Position numbers and translations under genes: made by a program. Below the pieces are notes generated by a model, which ran no database searches, had not been told where the DNA came from, and was given only the letters and a program-made list of their open reading frames with translations. DNA of 9,194 bases, taken from assembly GCA_038232215.1 (NCBI GenBank), contig JBBSIG010000095.1:1-9194 (forward strand). Reading direction: 5' to 3'. Shown here piece by piece: positions 5,578-9,194 of this stretch (position 1 is the first letter of the stretch; the number at the start of each line of letters is the position of its first letter). Source of the stretch: JBBSIG01 sp038232215. Lineage in GTDB: Bacteria; Actinomycetota; Thermoleophilia; Gaiellales; Gaiellaceae.

Positions 5578-6516
5578 GTGAGAGCCGTCGTCACGGGCGG
5601 GCTCGGCTTCGTCGGCCTCGCGCTCGCGCGACGCCTCGAGACCGCGGGCGCGTCGGTCGTTCTCTTCGACGCGGCCGGAGCGGCTCCGGCCGGGGCGAAC
5701 GTCGTCCTCGGCGACGTCCGCGACGCCGGGGCCGTGGCGGAAGTCGTGCGCGGGGCGGACGCCGTCTTCCATCTCGCCTCGGTCGTGAGCGCGGGCGGCG
5801 AGCGTGATTTCGACCTCGCGCTGAGCGTGAACCTCGACGGCGGTCGCACCGTCCTCGAGGCGTGCCGGGCGCGGGGCGGCGGCGTACGGCTCGTGCTCGC
5901 CAGCACGCTCGCCGCGTTCGGCGGCGAGGCGATGCCCGAGACGGTCGCCGACGCGACGAAGCTGACGCCGCAGACGACGTACGGCGCGACGAAGGCAGTG
6001 TGCGAGCTGCTCGTCAACGACTACACGCGGAAGGGGTTCCTCGACGGGCGCACGGCCCGGCTGCCGACGGTCGTCGTCCGCCCGGGCCCACCCAACGACG
6101 CGGCGTCGAGCTTCGCGAGCGCCGTCTTCCGCGAGCCGCTCGCCGGCCGGGACTACGTGCTGCCCGTGGGACGCGACACGCGCCTGCCGGTGATCGGGAC
6201 GCGGACGCTGGTCGAGTGCCTCGTTCGCCTCGCGGAGCTCCCGCGGGACTCCCTCGGAGACGATCGCGCGCTCAACCTGCCGAGCATCTCCGTCACGGTT
6301 GCAGAGATGCTCGAGGCACTCGGGCACGCCGGAGAGGGGCGGACGCTGGGACGCGTCGAGATCCGGCCCGATCCCTCCGTGGAGGCGATCGTGCGCACGT
6401 GGCCGGCCTACGCGACGTCGGAGCGCGCCGACCGGCTCGGCCTGCCCCGGGACGAGAGCCTCGAAGAAATCGTCGGCGAGTACGTCGAGGAGCACCTGAG
6501 CGAGCGCGCCACCTGA
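5578..6516 (+). CDS. denD: D-erythronate dehydrogenase (DenD)-like NAD-dependent SDR
   Basis: 312 residues from GTG at 5578. Extended-type SDR: TGGLGFVG (6-13) for NAD, Asp31 after beta-2, HLASVVS (65-71), then Ser109 (LAST), Tyr135 and Lys139 (TYGATK). The stretch 161-188 (RLPTVVVRPGPPN, AASSFASAVFREPLAG) is the block I associate with DenD, which oxidises D-erythronate at C2 in four-carbon acid-sugar catabolism; DenD usually reads RPGKPN, here RPGPPN. A TTG start at 5530 would overlap the preceding gene and add 16 residues not belonging to the fold; homology begins right at the GTG, though no clear ribosome site precedes either. The partners OtnI (isomerase) and OtnK or OtnC (kinase, decarboxylase) are not in the window, so the acid oxidised may differ. 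Fold is certain; the specific substrate is moderately supported. Confidence 0.8.
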   Translation: MRAVVTGGLGFVGLALARRLETAGASVVLFDAAGAAPAGANVVLGDVRDAGAVAEVVRGADAVFHLASVVSAGGERDFDLALSVNLDGGRTVLEACRARGGGVRLVLASTLAAFGGEAMPETVADATKLTPQTTYGATKAVCELLVNDYTRKGFLDGRTARLPTVVVRPGPPNDAASSFASAVFREPLAGRDYVLPVGRDTRLPVIGTRTLVECLVRLAELPRDSLGDDRALNLPSISVTVAEMLEALGHAGEGRTLGRVEIRPDPSVEAIVRTWPAYATSERADRLGLPRDESLEEIVGEYVEEHLSERAT

Positions 6517-6524
6517 CCGCGCGA

Positions 6525-6557
6525 CCTCACCAAGTGACAGACTGTTACTAGGTGAGG
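6525..6557. terminator. 33-bp inverted repeat between convergent genes, likely bidirectional terminator
   Basis: Arms CCTCACC-A-AGTGACAG (6525-6540) and CTGTTACT-A-GGTGAGG (6542-6557) are symmetric about A6541. Of 16 positions, 14 pair as Watson-Crick, one as G-T, and one is an A-A mismatch. It begins eight bases after the DenD-like stop and overlaps the stop and last two codons of the convergent aminotransferase gene. As RNA it forms a long stem on both strands, fitting a shared terminator; there is no U-tract. The inner odd-spaced dyad could also bind a regulator, less likely between 3' ends. Confidence 0.6.
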
Positions 6558-7843
6558 CGGCTGGGCGCGGGAATCGGGCGCTCGGTCTTCCCGGAGCGCG
6601 TGGGCGCTGCGAGGGACGCCGCTTCGACAACCGCGATCGCCTCGCCGAACGCGTGCAGGAAGCGGTCGACGTGCTCCTCGCCCACGACGAGGGGCGGCGA
6701 GAGGCGGACGGTGTCGCTCTCCGGGCCGCAGACCGAGACGACGATCCGCTGCTCGAGGAGCTCGTCTCGCAGGCGGGCAGCGGTCCGCGCGGAGCCGAGG
6801 TCGACGCCGATCATCAGCCCTCGTCCCCGGACCTCCGAGACGGCGCCGGGGTGCTCCCCGGCGATCTGGCGCAGGCCGGCGAGGAGCGCGCTTCCTCGCT
6901 CGGCGGCGTTCGCGACCAGCTCCTCTCCCTCGAGGACGTCGAGCGTCGCGGCCGCGGCCGCGCACACGAGGGGGTTGCCGCCGAAGGTGGTGCCGTGGGC
7001 GCCGGGGGCCCACGCGTCGAGGAGCTCCGCCCGCCCGATCAGCGCGCCCATGGGTAGGCCGGACGCGATCCCCTTGCCGACCGTCATCAGGTCGGGCACG
7101 ACGCCCGTGTGCTCGATCGCGAACATGCGTCCGGTGCGCCCGAAGCCCGACTGCACCTCGTCGGCGACGAGGAGGATCCCGTGCTCGTCGCAGAGCTCCC
7201 GCAGCGCGGGCAGGAAGCCGTCCGGCGGCACGACGTAGCCGCCCTCGCCGAGGACGGGCTCGACGATGAACGCGGCGATCCGATCCGGTGCGGCCTGCTC
7301 GAGCAGGAGGCGGTCGATCGCCTCGAGTGTCGGCCCCAGCTCGCGTCGCGGATACGGGACGATCGAGACGCCGGTCGCGAGCGGCTCGTGGCGGGACCGG
7401 AACGCGGCCTTCGACGTCGACACCGAGAGCGCCCCGAGCGTGCGGCCGTGGAAGGCGCCGCCGAAGGCGACGATCACGGGCCGGCCGCTGGCGTAGCGCG
7501 CGAGCTTGAGCGCCGCCTCGACCGCCTCCGTGCCGCTGTTCCCGAGGAAGAGCTTCGCGTCCGGGATGGGTACCAGGTCGCACAGTCGCTCGGCGTAGGC
7601 GCTCGAGCGCTCGACGTAGCCGACCGTGGAGACGTGCAAGAGTCGCCCTGCCTGCTCCCGGATCGCCTCCACGACACGCGGGTGACAGTGACCGGTGTTC
7701 GTCGCCCCGTAGCCCGAGACGAAGTCGAGGTAGCGCGTCCCGTCGGCGGCGACGAGCTCGACGCCCTCGCCGCTCGCGAGCTCGAGCGGCGTCGTCATCG
7801 CGAGCGCGCGCGAGAAGCGCTCCCCGAGCTCTGCGCGGCGCAT
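6548..7843 (-). CDS. Class III PLP-dependent aminotransferase (GABA/acetylornithine aminotransferase-like)
   Basis: 431 residues from ATG 7843-7841. Fold-type I class III enzymes transfer an omega- or alpha-amino group to 2-oxoglutarate or pyruvate. Motifs: GYGATNTGHCHPRV (45-58), GNSGTEAVEAALKLAR (101-116) binding the PLP phosphate, FHGRTLGALS (131-140), EPVLGEGGY (195-203), Asp228 of VADEVQSGFGRTG, Lys257 in TVGKGIASGLPMG for the PLP Schiff base, and GTTFGGNPL (284-292). A proline-rich tail of about 20 residues follows the domain and is probably unstructured. The ribosome site AAGGTG sits five bases before this ATG, favouring it over GTG at 7849. It follows the M20 deacylase after 28 bases and shares its transcript. 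EPVLGEGG favours GabT-like over ArgD-like enzymes, but substrate calls inside this family are unreliable. Confidence 0.94.
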   Translation of the reverse strand: MRRAELGERFSRALAMTTPLELASGEGVELVAADGTRYLDFVSGYGATNTGHCHPRVVEAIREQAGRLLHVSTVGYVERSSAYAERLCDLVPIPDAKLFLGNSGTEAVEAALKLARYASGRPVIVAFGGAFHGRTLGALSVSTSKAAFRSRHEPLATGVSIVPYPRRELGPTLEAIDRLLLEQAAPDRIAAFIVEPVLGEGGYVVPPDGFLPALRELCDEHGILLVADEVQSGFGRTGRMFAIEHTGVVPDLMTVGKGIASGLPMGALIGRAELLDAWAPGAHGTTFGGNPLVCAAAAATLDVLEGEELVANAAERGSALLAGLRQIAGEHPGAVSEVRGRGLMIGVDLGSARTAARLRDELLEQRIVVSVCGPESDTVRLSPPLVVGEEHVDRFLHAFGEAIAVVEAASLAAPTRSGKTERPIPAPSRLT

Positions 7844-7871
7844 GCTCACACCTTACGGCACCGGCCGACGA

Positions 7872-9185
7872 TCAGGCGAGCCCGCAGAAGCGCACACTCG
7901 CCACCGCTACTGCCTGTGCACACGCGACGAGGTCGTCGATCGCGACGGACTCGTTGATCGTGTGCGCGACACCGAGATCGGGAGGTCCGAAGCAGATGCA
8001 GGGCGTGCCTCCGAAGCGGGTGAAGGTGGCGCCGTCGTGCCAGGAGTCCATGCCGGAGAAGCGCCCGGGCCGCCCGACGTCGGCGGTCGCACCGAGCACC
8101 GCCGCGACGATCGGCTCGTCGGCCGACACCTCGGTGGAGGGGACGTCGGTCGCCCACTCGATCGTTGGTGGATGCTCGGCGAGCCAGGGGTCCGCGGCAG
8201 CGGCGCGGCCGACCCACTCCGCGATCTCCTCCTCGACCGCCGTGCCCCAGCCGCCCTCGTCGGCGTGGGCGGGCAGATACGCGACGTGGTAGGCGATCCG
8301 GCAGGAGGCCGGGTAGCTGACGATCCACTCTCCGCCCTGGACGACCGTCGGGACGAGGTCGCCCGGCGACAGATGCGGGTGGCGGTGATCAGGCCGTTCG
8401 CGCCACTCGTCCTGCAGGCGGCGCAGCGCCTCGACGATCAGGGCTGCCTTCTCGATCGCGTTCACGGCGCCTCCCTCGCGCCAGTGCGGCTGCCCCACCC
8501 CTGCGTGCCCGGGTCGGCCGGAGACGGTGATGGTCGGCATCAGGCTGCCGCGGCAGGAGCCCCAGACGTCGAACCCCGAGGGCTCGGTGACGATGCCGGC
8601 GTCTGCGCGAACGCCGTGGGCGACGGCCGCGACGCCGCCCGCTCCTGTCGACTCCTCGTCGGTCACGGTGCAGAGGAGGAGGTCGCCGGCGAGGCGGACG
8701 CCGAGTCCCGCGAGCACCTCGGCCGCGAAGGTCATCGCCGCGACCCCGCCCTTCATGTCGCACGCGCCGCGCCCGTACAGCCTGCCCTTCCGAACATCGG
8801 GCTCGTTCGGGCCGGTCGTCCACTCCTCGCGCGGGGCGGAGGAGACGACGTCGACGTGACCGTTCAGGAGCAGGCTGCGGCCGTTTCCGGCTCCGGCGAA
8901 GCGGGCCGCAAGCTGGGGCCGTCCCTCGAAGCCGAGCCCGCCCGGAGGCACGAGGCGGCTGCCCACGACGTCCGCGCGGCTCGGCTCCCAGAGGTCCGTC
9001 TCGGCGCCGAGCCGCCTCAGTCGCCCGGCGAGATACTCCTGCAGCGCGGCTTCGTCGCGTGGGGGATCGTCCGGCTCCCGGGCGGTCGTGTCGAACCTGA
9101 CGAGGTCGGAAGTAAGCTCGACGAGCTCCTCGCGCCTGGTCTCGACCTCGTCCGCGATCCGTTGCTCGAGCTCGCTCAGTGCCAT
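7872..9185 (-). CDS. M20 family metallo-deacylase/peptidase (ArgE/DapE type)
   Basis: 437 residues. Two-zinc amidohydrolase that splits N-acyl amino acids or dipeptides. The full metal set is visible: His110 (NGHVDVV), bridging Asp143 (GACDMKGG), Glu178 (TDEES), Glu201 (TEPSG) and His408 (VAHTINE), with catalytic Asp112 and general base Glu177. The dimerisation domain (about 210-335) carries SGRPGHAGVGQPHWREGGAVNAIEKA-like sequence. No signal peptide, so cytoplasmic. The ATG at 9185-9183 has GGAG (9191-9194) five bases upstream, so the start is firm and the gene complete. Upstream context is outside the window. Together with the aminotransferase it suggests deacylation of an N-acylated amino acid or amine followed by transamination; arginine biosynthesis (ArgE/ArgD) is a possible alternative, but no other arg gene is present. 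Confidence 0.94.
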   Translation of the reverse strand: MALSELEQRIADEVETRREELVELTSDLVRFDTTAREPDDPPRDEAALQEYLAGRLRRLGAETDLWEPSRADVVGSRLVPPGGLGFEGRPQLAARFAGAGNGRSLLLNGHVDVVSSAPREEWTTGPNEPDVRKGRLYGRGACDMKGGVAAMTFAAEVLAGLGVRLAGDLLLCTVTDEESTGAGGVAAVAHGVRADAGIVTEPSGFDVWGSCRGSLMPTITVSGRPGHAGVGQPHWREGGAVNAIEKAALIVEALRRLQDEWRERPDHRHPHLSPGDLVPTVVQGGEWIVSYPASCRIAYHVAYLPAHADEGGWGTAVEEEIAEWVGRAAAADPWLAEHPPTIEWATDVPSTEVSADEPIVAAVLGATADVGRPGRFSGMDSWHDGATFTRFGGTPCICFGPPDLGVAHTINESVAIDDLVACAQAVAVASVRFCGLA

Positions 9186-9194
9186 CCCGTCTCC

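Noticed and set aside
3312..6630. Long minus-strand frames (3312-4754, 4962-6017, 5221-6630) opposite the plus-strand operon
   Set aside because: Arg/Ser/Pro-rich shadow translations with no motifs, opposite genes with clear family signatures.
7844..7849. GTG start two codons upstream for the aminotransferase
   Set aside because: The ribosome site AAGGTG would overlap that GTG; it is correctly spaced for the ATG at 7843.
1..9194. CRISPR arrays, tRNA/rRNA genes, insertion sequences, phage or defence genes
   Set aside because: No repeat-spacer pattern, no cloverleaf, no transposase or integrase and no terminal repeats were seen; nearly all bases are accounted for by metabolic genes.

Overview
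The window is very GC-rich (roughly 70% by eye), with dense, often overlapping genes, GTG starts, and two genes that seem to be transcribed without a leader. It also encodes a three-cysteine [3Fe-4S] ferredoxin of the actinobacterial type. This points to a high-GC actinobacterium, perhaps a soil or environmental lineage such as Thermoleophilia. That placement is inference; no marker gene is present.

There are ten protein genes in three blocks. (1) Four genes run on the minus strand from about 3123 to the left edge. In transcription order they are a CitE-like acyl-CoA lyase, a MaoC-like hydratase, an enolase-superfamily (mandelate racemase subgroup) acid-sugar dehydratase or racemase, and a short-chain dehydrogenase cut by the window edge. 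The last two have their own promoter, with a perfect TTGACA -35 that overlaps the MaoC stop codon and a LacI-type operator over the expected transcription start. (2) Four plus-strand genes from 3122 to 6516 encode a class III (CaiB/BaiF) CoA transferase, the [3Fe-4S] ferredoxin, a 3-hydroxyacyl-CoA-dehydrogenase-family enzyme and a D-erythronate-dehydrogenase-like SDR. (3) Two minus-strand genes from 9185 to 6548 encode an M20 ArgE/DapE-type deacylase and a class III PLP aminotransferase. Blocks 2 and 3 converge on a 33-bp inverted repeat.

All the genes look catabolic. CoA transferase, MaoC hydratase and CitE lyase are the enzyme types needed to activate, hydrate and cleave an unsaturated C5 dicarboxylate (itaconate or mesaconate through citramalyl-CoA to pyruvate and acetyl-CoA). 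Here they are split across a divergent pair whose ATG codons overlap in the same CATG. The enolase-family enzyme, SDR, DenD-like enzyme and hydroxyacid dehydrogenase fit oxidation and dehydration of aldonic or other sugar acids. The deacylase and aminotransferase would release and transaminate an N-acylated amine or amino acid. Substrates cannot be fixed from sequence alone.

I see no transporter, regulator gene, tRNA, rRNA, CRISPR array or mobile element. The longest non-coding stretch is about 93 bp. The unusual content is mainly regulatory architecture (overlapping divergent starts, leaderless promoters, a LacI operator, a convergent-gene inverted repeat) and an uncommon mix of catabolic modules, not an obviously new class of system.
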